Assembly (NCBI RefSeq): GCF_913055755.1 | Contig: NZ_CAJXKH010000006.1 | Span: 1 to 64,000 of the forward strand | DNA: 64,000 nt | Source of the DNA: an uncultured Microbulbifer sp. | GTDB lineage: Bacteria; Pseudomonadota; Gammaproteobacteria; Pseudomonadales; Cellvibrionaceae | Direction: 5' to 3' | Shown here: one piece after another, positions 46,906-55,238 of the stretch | Layout of the letters: every line of letters begins with the position of its first letter | How positions within the stretch are numbered: position 1 is the stretch's first letter | Notes under the pieces: model-generated | Database searches by the model: none | Told to the model about the DNA's origin: nothing | The model's input: only the letters and a program-made list of their open reading frames with translations | Translations under genes and position numbers: made by a program

Positions 46906-48762
46906 ATGATAAGCCGCGTTTTCACTTCCCATTCGTTCATCCGCACCGCGATCTCCTTGCTGATAGCCCTGTTGCTGGCCTCTGCGGTTTCCGCTGCGCC
47001 GGTGTTGGTGGGGCCGGGGGAGGAGGGGAACACTCGCACCGGTCAGCGCGAGATCTGGCATGACCCCAGTGGTACCGCAGGTCTGGAAGAGGTACTGGCC
47101 GCATACCGCGCCGGGGAATTCGGACCTCTGCATTCGGCGGGGTCTACCGGGCTGAAAAAGGGCACCTACTGGTCCAGGTTTGTGCTGCAGAACACCTCGC
47201 CTGCGCCCCTCACCCTGAATATCGAATATGTGGATCACCAGCTGATCGACCTCGTTGCCTACGACAGGTCCAATGACACCTCCGGGCAGTTCGAACAGCT
47301 GGTGCGGTTATCCATGGGAGCCCCATTTTCCGAGCGCCCGGTTTTTCACAACCGCTTCGTCTTTCCTATCACGCTGGATGCCGGCGAGGGACGGGAACTG
47401 CTGGTGCGCTTCGATTCCCACGAAGCGGGCTTTGTGTTTCCCAGTATGCGTATCTGGAGCCCGGAACACCTGAGCCAGTCCCATACCGGTGAGACTGCGC
47501 TGCTGGCGTTCCTGTTCGGGGGTATCGCGCTGATCGCGGTCTTTTCCTTTATTGTGGGCCTGACCACCGGAGAGGTCAGTTTCTTTGCCTACAGTATTTA
47601 TGGCGTTTCCAAGATCGTTGCCTGGGGGACCATTCTCGGGCTTACCCATCAATACCTGTTACGCAACGATTTCCACTGGTCCTACATGTCGATGACCGGG
47701 GCCATCAGTATTCTCTGCGGGGTCATCTTTGATCGTATGTTCCTGCAGACCCGCAAGTACACCCCGCGACTGGATTATGTACTGCTGCTGATGATGGTGA
47801 ACGCCAGCCTGTTACTGCTGAGCGCAATCTTCCAGATCAAGGCCATGGCCCTGATGACCATCACCTTCGCGTTGCTGCTGTACCCGATGTCTACGGTGAT
47901 CGCGCTGGTGCGCTGGCGCCAGGGTTCCAGCGAAGCGGCGGTGTTTGCCGTGGGCTGGACCCTGTTACTTGCAGGGCTGTTTTATCAGGCGCTGCGGGAC
48001 CTCGGCTACGTCGAGCACAACTTGGTCAATTATTACCTGCCGCCACTCAGTTCCTTTATCGAGATGATTACCATCATGGCGGCCATGGGCATGAAGTTGC
48101 GCCGCCTGCGGATCCAGAGTATCCGGTCTGAGCGCCAGTACCGCCGGCATCTGGAGCAGTCCAAGGTGAAACTGGAGGCACAGGTCAGGGCCCGCACCGA
48201 GGAACTGGAAATTGCCAAGCGGCAGGCGGAGCTGGAAGCCCGCACAGATCCGCTCACCGGTATCCGCAACCGTCGCAGTTTTCTCGCCGATGCGGAATTC
48301 TGCCTGAAGCACGCGCAGCGCAAATCCCTGCCTGCCAGTCTGCTGATGTTTGATATCGACCACTTCAAGAGCATCAACGACTGCCACGGCCACAGTATCG
48401 GAGACGAGGCGCTGCGTGAGTTCAGCAATACCATCCAGAAAAAGGTGCGGGAAACCGATGTCTTCGGTCGCCTTGGCGGTGAGGAATTTGCACTGTTGAT
48501 TGTGGAGAGCCCGGAGGATGCCGTGCGCACCGCAGAGCGGATGCGGGGCTGTATTGCCGGCATCCGCCTCGAGTGTCCCGCCGGCGTAATACGCTTTACC
48601 TCCAGTATCGGCATCGCCCACAGGCACCACGCCGAATCCGTGGAGCAGCTGCTGAAACTGGCGGACCAGGCACTATATATCGCCAAGGAGCGGGGGCGCG
48701 ACGTCGTCGTTGAATATCAGCTCCCGCGCGTTACCGCCGAGCCAGAACCAGAGCCGGCCTGA
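46906..48762 (+). CDS. Diguanylate cyclase with 7TMR-DISM sensor
   Basis: The 618-residue inner-membrane protein has a signal peptide (to about residue 30), a periplasmic 7TMR-DISMED2-like domain (about 35-190) and a seven-TM region (about 200-390). A coiled-coil linker and a C-terminal GGDEF domain follow, with the active-site loop GRLGGEEFALL (GGEEF) and FDIDHFKSINDCHGH. It makes c-di-GMP from GTP and probably senses a carbohydrate or other small ligand. No RxxD inhibitory site lies just before GGEEF. It is not next to the NfrB-like gene, but could feed it. Confidence 0.92.
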   Translation: MISRVFTSHSFIRTAISLLIALLLASAVSAAPVLVGPGEEGNTRTGQREIWHDPSGTAGLEEVLAAYRAGEFGPLHSAGSTGLKKGTYWSRFVLQNTSPAPLTLNIEYVDHQLIDLVAYDRSNDTSGQFEQLVRLSMGAPFSERPVFHNRFVFPITLDAGEGRELLVRFDSHEAGFVFPSMRIWSPEHLSQSHTGETALLAFLFGGIALIAVFSFIVGLTTGEVSFFAYSIYGVSKIVAWGTILGLTHQYLLRNDFHWSYMSMTGAISILCGVIFDRMFLQTRKYTPRLDYVLLLMMVNASLLLLSAIFQIKAMALMTITFALLLYPMSTVIALVRWRQGSSEAAVFAVGWTLLLAGLFYQALRDLGYVEHNLVNYYLPPLSSFIEMITIMAAMGMKLRRLRIQSIRSERQYRRHLEQSKVKLEAQVRARTEELEIAKRQAELEARTDPLTGIRNRRSFLADAEFCLKHAQRKSLPASLLMFDIDHFKSINDCHGHSIGDEALREFSNTIQKKVRETDVFGRLGGEEFALLIVESPEDAVRTAERMRGCIAGIRLECPAGVIRFTSSIGIAHRHHAESVEQLLKLADQALYIAKERGRDVVVEYQLPRVTAEPEPEPA

Positions 48763-48778
48763 GTTCCGCCGTCACTGA

Positions 48779-49924
48779 TCAGTTTGGCTGGAGAAGCGCC
48801 GCGGTTTCGGCCTTGCGGGCCTGCTCGCCCGCCTGCCGTTGCCGCTGCAGCAAAAACGCCCGCACCCTGTCCGGCTGATCGGTAAATAGCCCGTCCACTG
48901 CCACTTTATCCACAAACAGTGCCAGCATCTGCTCGAAGCTGCCGATGACCTCGGGAACCTGCCCGGGATCGGCGCGAAAGGTATACGGGTGCACCTGGAG
49001 CCCCAGCCGTTGCGCCGACCCGGTCAGCGCAGTGGCCACAATGCGGTTGTCTTTGCCCTCCACCAGCATCGGGAACCAGGGGCCAATGCCACTGGCGTAG
49101 CCGGCAATCTTTTCCAGGCCGGCCGGGGTGCGCATCCAGTCGTAGTCGTAATTTACCCAGTCCCCGTCCCGCTCAACAAGCTTTTCCCCCCAGCCGGTTT
49201 CCGCAATCAGTTGCACCAGCGGTAACGCCATGTGCATCGCCGGCATCATCTCGCGGTGGATGCGCTGCAGTTCTTCCGCATCGAAGCTCTGCAGGAAAAC
49301 CCTGTGCTGGGGGCCGGTGTAGCCATATTGCTGCAGTACCTCCAGCGCCCGCCGCGCGATATCGCGGCCCTCCCGGTGGTGAAAGTAGGGCTTCTTGATT
49401 TCCGGGTAAATGCCGGTGTTGTAGCCGAGGGAATGGTTCAGCCCCTGAATCAGCTCGAGTTCTTCCTCGAAAGTCGCGAGCCTGAATTCGGATTTCCACA
49501 GAGGGAAGCGCTGCGGATATTTTGCCGGACTCCCCGCAGTCTGCGGAAGGAAAGTCGAGGTGACGCGCAGTTGCTTCAGCTCCTCGAGGGTGAAATCAAT
49601 CACATAGAAATGGCCATCGTCCCGCGCCCGCCCGGGAAACCGCGCGGCCACATCGGTGGTGTCGTCCAGGTAGATGTCATGCATGACGATCAGGTGATCG
49701 TCCTTGCTGAGCACCAGGTCCTGTTCGATATAGTCCGCCTTCATACCGTAGGCGAGAGCCTTGGCCTCCAGGGTGTGTTCGGGAAGGTAACCGGAAGCAC
49801 CGCGGTGGGCGATGACCAGGGGTTGGTGATTTTCCGAGGCGTTTGCCGCTGAGGTTGTTGAAAACCCCGTTGCCAGTAACAGAACCGCGCAAATACGCGG
49901 TGGAAGCGAAAATTTCAGATTCAT
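48779..49924 (-). CDS. glpQ: Periplasmic glycerophosphodiester phosphodiesterase
   Basis: The enzyme hydrolyses glycerophosphodiesters to glycerol-3-phosphate and an alcohol. It has a signal peptide ending near TTSAANA-SE (residue 29). The PI-PLC-like barrel starts VIAHRGASGYLPEHTLEAK with catalytic His and Glu, then DYIEQDLVLSKDDHLIVMHD, which is the GlpQ signature. The 381-residue length fits. It ends 16 bases from the convergent cyclase gene, with no terminator seen. Confidence 0.94.
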   Translation of the reverse strand: MNLKFSLPPRICAVLLLATGFSTTSAANASENHQPLVIAHRGASGYLPEHTLEAKALAYGMKADYIEQDLVLSKDDHLIVMHDIYLDDTTDVAARFPGRARDDGHFYVIDFTLEELKQLRVTSTFLPQTAGSPAKYPQRFPLWKSEFRLATFEEELELIQGLNHSLGYNTGIYPEIKKPYFHHREGRDIARRALEVLQQYGYTGPQHRVFLQSFDAEELQRIHREMMPAMHMALPLVQLIAETGWGEKLVERDGDWVNYDYDWMRTPAGLEKIAGYASGIGPWFPMLVEGKDNRIVATALTGSAQRLGLQVHPYTFRADPGQVPEVIGSFEQMLALFVDKVAVDGLFTDQPDRVRAFLLQRQRQAGEQARKAETAALLQPN

Positions 49925-50070
49925 GACAGATCAGAGTCCCAATACGGAGGCATGTATAGGGAAATAACCTTACCCGGTTACCATGACAAGAAAAACCGGG
50001 GCATGGGTGAATAATCTAATGTGTAATGACAGTTTTAGGTTAATTAGCCTTCTGAACTATCTGCGAAAGT

Positions 50071-50180
50071 GACGATGCCGGGTACAGCTTTGCGAGACCT
50101 TCGAAAACAAGGATGTTTTCGAAGAGCCCCCAGGGATGGGTTCACGGCGTGTCTCGCATAGCTATACCCGGCAGCGTCAC
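50071..50180. repeat. Palindromic repeat element, copy 2
   Basis: Imperfect 29-bp outer arms (50071-50099 and 50152-50180; 25 matches) enclose a perfect 10-bp hairpin TTCGAAAACA / TGTTTTCGAA (50101-50110 and 50115-50124). The stretch 50125-50158 is nearly the reverse complement of 23741-23772 in copy 1, and both outer arms contain a CCGGGnACA...GCGnGAC pattern. It lies in a 298-base gap (49925-50222) after the M48 gene that holds no other feature I can see. Confidence 0.8.
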
Positions 50181-50222
50181 CGCCACTTAACTCAATCGTT
50201 CTCCGTGTAAAGTCGCAGGTCA

Positions 50223-51689
50223 CTACTGCACGATCTTGATCCACTCCCCCGGCTTGGGCTCACCCCGCGGGTAGTATCCATTCAGCAGGCGCAGTTGTTC
50301 CTCCGCATAGTCCCCGATTTCCATATGCCGGGCGAGGGAAGAAAAGGTGGTCTTGTCATTCGCGCGCACATAGCGCACGCGCTTGATATCCGGCTGGACT
50401 ATGTCGCTCTTTCGCAGTGGGCGGAAACTGCGAATACTGGTCATAAACAGGTTGTCATATTCGCTTGCCGATTCCGCAGAATCCTTTTTCGACGCGGGCG
50501 CATTCAGAACCTTGCCCTCCAGGATGTACTGGCGGCTGCCGTAAAACAGGATCGCTACCCGGTCCGGGGCAGCGGCAGTCTTGTCCGGAAGCTTGCCGGT
50601 ATGGCCTTGCAGGCGGTACTGGTTCAGCGCCTCGTCCTGTTCCAGGCTGCGCACATCGTAGACGCCCCGCAACGCCATGTCCGCCGGCTGGTTGCCATCC
50701 CTGCGGGCTACGCGGATGGTGAGGGAGGCAGAATTGTCCGGCGCCGTGCCGACGATGGCGGTGCGCTCGTTTTTCACCTTCCAGCCCTCGGGAAACAACA
50801 GGGAAAAACCGAGATTCTTGTGGTTATAGCGGTTTTTCTCGCTTTCCTGCACATTGTTGCCGTACACAATCCCTTCGGTTTTTTCCCGGTAGTATTCGGT
50901 TTTCACAATCTTCTTGTCTTCCGGCAGCTTGCCGGCGGCTTCCACCACTTCCCGCAGGCGCACATCGTTGCGCGGGTGCGAGGAGAAAACACCGTGGTAA
51001 CTCTGCTGTTTCTTGCCCTCCACCCGGGCCCGGCGGCGGGCGAAGGTCTCCTGATCTTTGAGCAGGGCGATAACATTGATCATTGCCTGGGGATCGTAGC
51101 CGGCGCTGTACATGTACTGGGCACCGAAACGGTCGGCCTCCAGCTCCATATCGCGGCCGTAGCCTTTTACCGCGGCGGTACTCCACAGGTTGGTAACGTC
51201 ACCCACCACACCGCTGCCGGTCACCAGAACCGACAGCACCGAGGCCACCCCCGCGCCGGTAGCCGCGGTCTTCTGGCGCACCGCGTGGCGGGCGGTAATG
51301 TGGCCCACCTCGTGGGCCAGCACCGCGGCCATTTCCGCCTCTGACTGCAGGTAGGTCAGCAATCCGCGATTGATATAGACGTAGCCGCCAGGCAGGGCAA
51401 AGGCGTTGATGTCCTGGCTGTCGATAATGGTGAAGTGATAGGTCAGTTCCGGCCGATCACTGGCCTTGGCGACTTTCTGGCCCACGTGTTCCACATAGGC
51501 GGTAAGGATCGGGTCGTTGTAGATGGGCGTGCTGGCCACCAGTTTTTCATGCATTTCCCGGCCGATCTTGATTTCCTTTTCCTCGGACATCAGCACCAGG
51601 TCGGGCCTGTTGGTGGCGGGGTTGAAGGCGCAGCCGGTAACGGTGGCCAGCAATATCCCCGCCAGTACTTTATTGACTATGTGCATCAT
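50223..51689 (-). CDS. M48 family metalloprotease lipoprotein
   Basis: The 488-residue protein has a lipoprotein signal (LLATVTGCAF, Cys20). The M48 zinc motif is VLAHEVGHITARHAV (about residues 124-138), with the third-ligand region at MELEADRFGAQYMYSAGYD. The C-terminal part contains a LysM-like repeat ending LRLLNGYYPRGEPKPGEWIKIV, as in BepA-type envelope proteases. Such enzymes cut misfolded outer-membrane or periplasmic proteins. It is the last gene of the 50-64 kb block and starts 51 bases after the neighbouring lipoprotein gene stop. AGGAG precedes the ATG. Confidence 0.9.
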   Translation of the reverse strand: MMHIVNKVLAGILLATVTGCAFNPATNRPDLVLMSEEKEIKIGREMHEKLVASTPIYNDPILTAYVEHVGQKVAKASDRPELTYHFTIIDSQDINAFALPGGYVYINRGLLTYLQSEAEMAAVLAHEVGHITARHAVRQKTAATGAGVASVLSVLVTGSGVVGDVTNLWSTAAVKGYGRDMELEADRFGAQYMYSAGYDPQAMINVIALLKDQETFARRRARVEGKKQQSYHGVFSSHPRNDVRLREVVEAAGKLPEDKKIVKTEYYREKTEGIVYGNNVQESEKNRYNHKNLGFSLLFPEGWKVKNERTAIVGTAPDNSASLTIRVARRDGNQPADMALRGVYDVRSLEQDEALNQYRLQGHTGKLPDKTAAAPDRVAILFYGSRQYILEGKVLNAPASKKDSAESASEYDNLFMTSIRSFRPLRKSDIVQPDIKRVRYVRANDKTTFSSLARHMEIGDYAEEQLRLLNGYYPRGEPKPGEWIKIVQ

Positions 51690-51740
51690 TATTCTCCTGT
51701 CGTGAGTTACTTCAGGTGATTATTGTTTTGCCGTTACCAG

Positions 51741-52403
51741 TCAGCGGCTGGCAGATTGCGGGGGCAGTAAAAACTCCTGTAGCTGTGCCGCCATGCCCTT
51801 GCAGGCGTTGTTCTGCACTCTGGCTATTAGCGGGATGGGGACCACGATCGCGGGCATGTAGGAAGTGCCCTGGGCATCGGCGCTGATCTTTCCCGAAAGT
51901 TCCTGGTCGCGGAAATCCCACACCGAAGCTTCGTAATCGGACTCCTTGTCCCAGGTGCCGAAACCAAAGCAGCCGGCGCCCGCGGTACCGATGGAGCAGC
52001 CGATGGAGCCGGCGCTGGACGTGGTTTCCGTGGAGCCGTCAATCCACACGATATATTTCACCCCGTAGGTGGCCATACGATCGCGCACTTCCGGAATATC
52101 CATCAGTTTGTCCAGCGACTTGATATGCATGGGCGCAGTGCGGGGCTCAAACCAGGGGTAGAGCGCATCGACGAACTGGTTTTCCGGAATGATGTTGATT
52201 CCCGCTTCCGGGTTGTGCAGCGACTTGCCCACGCAATCGATCAGGTCCGGTTCGGTCTCGTATTCACTGGAATGGCGGCGACCCAGGATTACCACCGAGT
52301 CCCCCATGGCCAGTTCTCCGGTACTGCGGCGGTATTCATCGATCACTACCGTGGTACAGCCACTGCTGAGTAGCGCTAACAAAATTAGAGTCAGACTTTT
52401 CAC
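51741..52403 (-). CDS. Lipoprotein of unknown function (220 residues)
   Basis: The protein has a lipobox in LLALLSSGCTT (Cys16). The mature part has an alternating pattern with a Ser/Gly/Cys-rich middle (SSAGSIGCSIGTAGAGCFGFG) and an Ile/Pro-rich stretch, PAIVVPIPLIARVQ. I do not recognise it. A GTG start follows GGAGG by seven bases. It lies between the M48 gene and another lipoprotein gene in the same direction, as part of the putative envelope system. Confidence 0.78.
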   Translation of the reverse strand: MKSLTLILLALLSSGCTTVVIDEYRRSTGELAMGDSVVILGRRHSSEYETEPDLIDCVGKSLHNPEAGINIIPENQFVDALYPWFEPRTAPMHIKSLDKLMDIPEVRDRMATYGVKYIVWIDGSTETTSSAGSIGCSIGTAGAGCFGFGTWDKESDYEASVWDFRDQELSGKISADAQGTSYMPAIVVPIPLIARVQNNACKGMAAQLQEFLLPPQSASR

Positions 52404-52460
52404 TGGGTAACCTCCGTATTGCCAGTGGGCATTTCCAGTATGCGTTCCGCTGCGCGTTGG

Positions 52461-53129
52461 CTATTGCGGCGGAACCTCATCGGGTTCGGTTTGCTGCAGG
52501 GTCAGTGCCCGCTGCTTGTTGGCGAGAAATGCCTGCAGCTCCGGTACCCGCTCAAACCCGGTATAGAGCGTGGCCCCGGCATCCCGCAACGCCACATTGA
52601 TGGCCTGTGCCAGTGCCGCCTCCTGAGATTTCAGAAAGGCGGTGGGGGTCTTGCCATAGGCGGTGATCACCCACTCGGCAACCGCATCGCCCTGTGAGTC
52701 GTAGGCATGCATGTCGTATTTGATCCACACCTCGAAAATATTCACCCGGGTTTCCCGGGGCATGGTGAACTGCAGTTCCCGCACCTCGGGCACGATCACC
52801 AGGTCGACTCCCGTGGGCAGGTTCGAGGGGTACTGATTGATGTTCACAGTCTCCTTGAACATGGAACTCAGTACGGTTTCGAACAAGTTTTTTTGCGCGC
52901 GCCCGGTATTGATATTCCACTCGTCGCGATCATCGCGGTTTTCGGAATAGGTGAACTGGCGAAAGTCGTCGCTCAGGTATACGCCGACGGTAAGGGGGTG
53001 CTTGTCGCCGATAGGCTGGGGAAACTGACCGTCTACCCTGACCGTATGTGAGCAGGCCGCCACCAGGGCGGCCAGTGCCAGCGCGGCGCATTTCCCGATG
53101 GCTTTTATTCCGTATGGCAAGCAGTTCAT
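52461..53129 (-). CDS. Lipoprotein of unknown function (222 residues)
   Basis: The protein has a lipobox in ALAALVAACSHT (Cys26). The mature part is a mixed alpha/beta domain with KHPLTVGVYLSDDFRQFTYSE near the start and VDLVIVPEVRELQFTMP in the middle, a layout often seen in outer-membrane-anchored assembly lipoproteins. I do not recognise the family. The ATG follows AGGAG. It starts 25 bases downstream of the vWA gene stop, so it is probably co-transcribed. Confidence 0.78.
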   Translation of the reverse strand: MNCLPYGIKAIGKCAALALAALVAACSHTVRVDGQFPQPIGDKHPLTVGVYLSDDFRQFTYSENRDDRDEWNINTGRAQKNLFETVLSSMFKETVNINQYPSNLPTGVDLVIVPEVRELQFTMPRETRVNIFEVWIKYDMHAYDSQGDAVAEWVITAYGKTPTAFLKSQEAALAQAINVALRDAGATLYTGFERVPELQAFLANKQRALTLQQTEPDEVPPQ

Positions 53130-53154
53130 CCTTGGCTCCTGCCCGTTTCCCGGG

Positions 53155-54159
53155 CTATCTGAAATCGTTTAGTCCCACAAAAGTGCCGCCATTGCGGTAG
53201 GTGAGTTCCCGCATCAGTGCAGCAAAGCGCAATCCCGTGGTCTGCAGGTGCAGTGGCCGTGAAAACTGGATCGGGAAGCCAATGGCGTGGATGCGCACCA
53301 TGCGCTGGTCTTCGCCGCGCTGGGCATTTACCCGGTCCACCGCCATCATCACGTTGCGGATGGACTTGCCGGTAAATTCGTCACCCAGTACGTAAATGCT
53401 GATTTTCTTGTTGGGGTCGTAAAATGTGCGCACCGCCTTCTGGATGCCCTCTACCGGACTGGAATTACTGAACGGGTTCCAGGAGCGCAGGCGATCCAGT
53501 ACCGCCTTGCGGCGACCGGGGGTGTCGGGAATCCAGCGGTTGCGGTAGTTGGAGAACATATAGTCCCCCATATCATTCATTACCTGGATGCCCTTGACGT
53601 TGGGGTAGAGATTGAGGGTGTTGACCATCTCTTGGATCATGCGGTCCCAGCCGTAATTGAACATACTGCCGGAGGTGTCGATGATGAACAGGATATACTC
53701 GCTGTCCACCGGGATGCCGCCGATCACGTTGTTCTTGCGCTGGTAGTTTTCCCCTAACAGGCGGCGCATTTCGTCGGTCATACTCTGCAGGGCAATGGTC
53801 AGCTCGCCCTTCAGTTTGCCTTCCTCGCTCTCATCCTCGGCTTTGCGCGCATACATGGCCTGCAGGGTTTCCAGTTCTCCCTTGAGCCTGGCAATGCGCT
53901 TGGTTTCGATATCCAGCTGTTCCTTCTTGGCGTTGAGATCACGGTTGAGAACCGTGGTCTCGCCGCGGATCTCCGCCAGTTGTTCCTGCAGCTGCTGCAC
54001 CTGGCCATCGAGGTCGATTTCGGCCTCTTCCAGTACAATCGGCTCCACGGTCTTGGCAATCATCAACAGTAGAACGATGGCACCGAAGCCACAGCACACG
54101 ACGTCGAGGAAGGAGATGCTGAATTCTTCCTGCTGTCTCTTGTTGCGTTTCCTGCTCAT
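53155..54159 (-). CDS. ExbD-like N-terminal anchor, coiled coil and vWA domain protein (334 residues)
   Basis: The first 35 residues form a TM whose start, SISFLDVVCCGFGAIVLLLMI, resembles the ExbD/TolR anchor, with the Asp at the place used for proton coupling. A coiled coil follows (about 50-130). The C-terminal half is a von Willebrand A domain with the MIDAS start DTSGSMFN (about 162) and a later metal-site Thr/Asp region. vWA domains bind a protein ligand through a metal. It overlaps the next upstream gene (ATGA). I infer that it forms a stator-like complex with the ExbB protein of this block. Confidence 0.8.
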   Translation of the reverse strand: MSRKRNKRQQEEFSISFLDVVCCGFGAIVLLLMIAKTVEPIVLEEAEIDLDGQVQQLQEQLAEIRGETTVLNRDLNAKKEQLDIETKRIARLKGELETLQAMYARKAEDESEEGKLKGELTIALQSMTDEMRRLLGENYQRKNNVIGGIPVDSEYILFIIDTSGSMFNYGWDRMIQEMVNTLNLYPNVKGIQVMNDMGDYMFSNYRNRWIPDTPGRRKAVLDRLRSWNPFSNSSPVEGIQKAVRTFYDPNKKISIYVLGDEFTGKSIRNVMMAVDRVNAQRGEDQRMVRIHAIGFPIQFSRPLHLQTTGLRFAALMRELTYRNGGTFVGLNDFR

Positions 54160-55238
54160 GGCCAGTCCTTTGACGGTGCGAGGAAGGAGCCCTGGGTTTC
54201 CATCGCCAGTTTCCAGAATTCACTGGCGGCAAAGGGATCGCCTTCCATGGGGGCCAATACCACGTTGACCGGAATACTCTTCGGCAGGGCGTGCACCGCA
54301 TCGCGGAACAGCTTGAGCCGCTCCTTGCCGGAAATGGTATTGCCGCGCGGTTTCTTCATTCCCTGGGTGGGCAGGCCGTCGGTGATCAGGATGATGTTGT
54401 CCGGCAGCGGCGACATGCTGTTGACGGCATTGAATATCCGCTCCAGGCTGGTGCCATTATCCGGCACTATGTCGTCGAGTTCCCTGATCGCCTGGTCCAG
54501 TTGGTCGCGATCATCCACATTCAGCCAGCGGTCTTCGGTGCCAACAATGGCCGCGCGAAAGCCCGTGTTGAAAGTGTAGATCTGATACTGGCTGTCCTGG
54601 GGAAACTGCGAAACCAGCCAGGACACCGTCTGTTTGGCGCGACGCCATTTCTCCGTGTCTTTTTTTACCGCGTCCGACATGTTGCGGGTGCGGATGACCT
54701 TGATCAGTTCATCCCCCAGCATACTGGCGGACGAATCCAGCAGGATCAGAATGCGGTCGCCGCCGAGACGCAGTCCGGTGAGGTACTGGCGGTCGCCATC
54801 GCCGACATGTATGCGCACATTGTTGCCAAGCTTTTTGTTTTCTTCTTCCAGCTTTTTCTTGGCCTGCTCGAGTTTTTTGAGCTTTTCCTGCAGGCGGGCG
54901 ACATCCATTTCTTCTGTGGTGCTGTCGACCTCGGCAATATTGCCGCGCACTTCCTCGATCTGTTCCATGATCCGTCGCGCCAGACCCTGGGCCTTGGCCA
55001 GGTCATCACTGGTGGAGTCCAGGGTGTTGCGCGCCAGCACCAGGTGTTCGCGGCCGAACTGGACCTCTTCTTCCAGCAGGTTGACCTCCGCCGACAGGTC
55101 TTCGTGCTCGGCTTCGATCTCATGGTCGGAGCCGTGTTTGATGATCAGGAAGATCAGTGCCACGGCCCCGAAGCCACAGGACATGATGTCGAGAAACGAC
55201 AGACTGGAAGTGCTGAAACGCCGGTTTCTACGCGCCAT
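54156..55238 (-). CDS. ExbD-like N-terminal anchor, coiled coil and vWA domain protein (360 residues)
   Basis: It has the same plan as its neighbour: a TM with SLSFLDIMSCGFGAVALIFLII, then a long coiled coil (about 45-135). The vWA domain has the MIDAS motif DSSASMLG (about 170), and a TDGLPT turn lies about 100 residues later. The two vWA proteins are paralogues of different length. Overlaps with the flanking genes (4 and 11 bases) show tight coupling. Its C-terminus ends SFLAPSKDWP. Confidence 0.8.
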   Translation of the reverse strand: MARRNRRFSTSSLSFLDIMSCGFGAVALIFLIIKHGSDHEIEAEHEDLSAEVNLLEEEVQFGREHLVLARNTLDSTSDDLAKAQGLARRIMEQIEEVRGNIAEVDSTTEEMDVARLQEKLKKLEQAKKKLEEENKKLGNNVRIHVGDGDRQYLTGLRLGGDRILILLDSSASMLGDELIKVIRTRNMSDAVKKDTEKWRRAKQTVSWLVSQFPQDSQYQIYTFNTGFRAAIVGTEDRWLNVDDRDQLDQAIRELDDIVPDNGTSLERIFNAVNSMSPLPDNIILITDGLPTQGMKKPRGNTISGKERLKLFRDAVHALPKSIPVNVVLAPMEGDPFAASEFWKLAMETQGSFLAPSKDWP

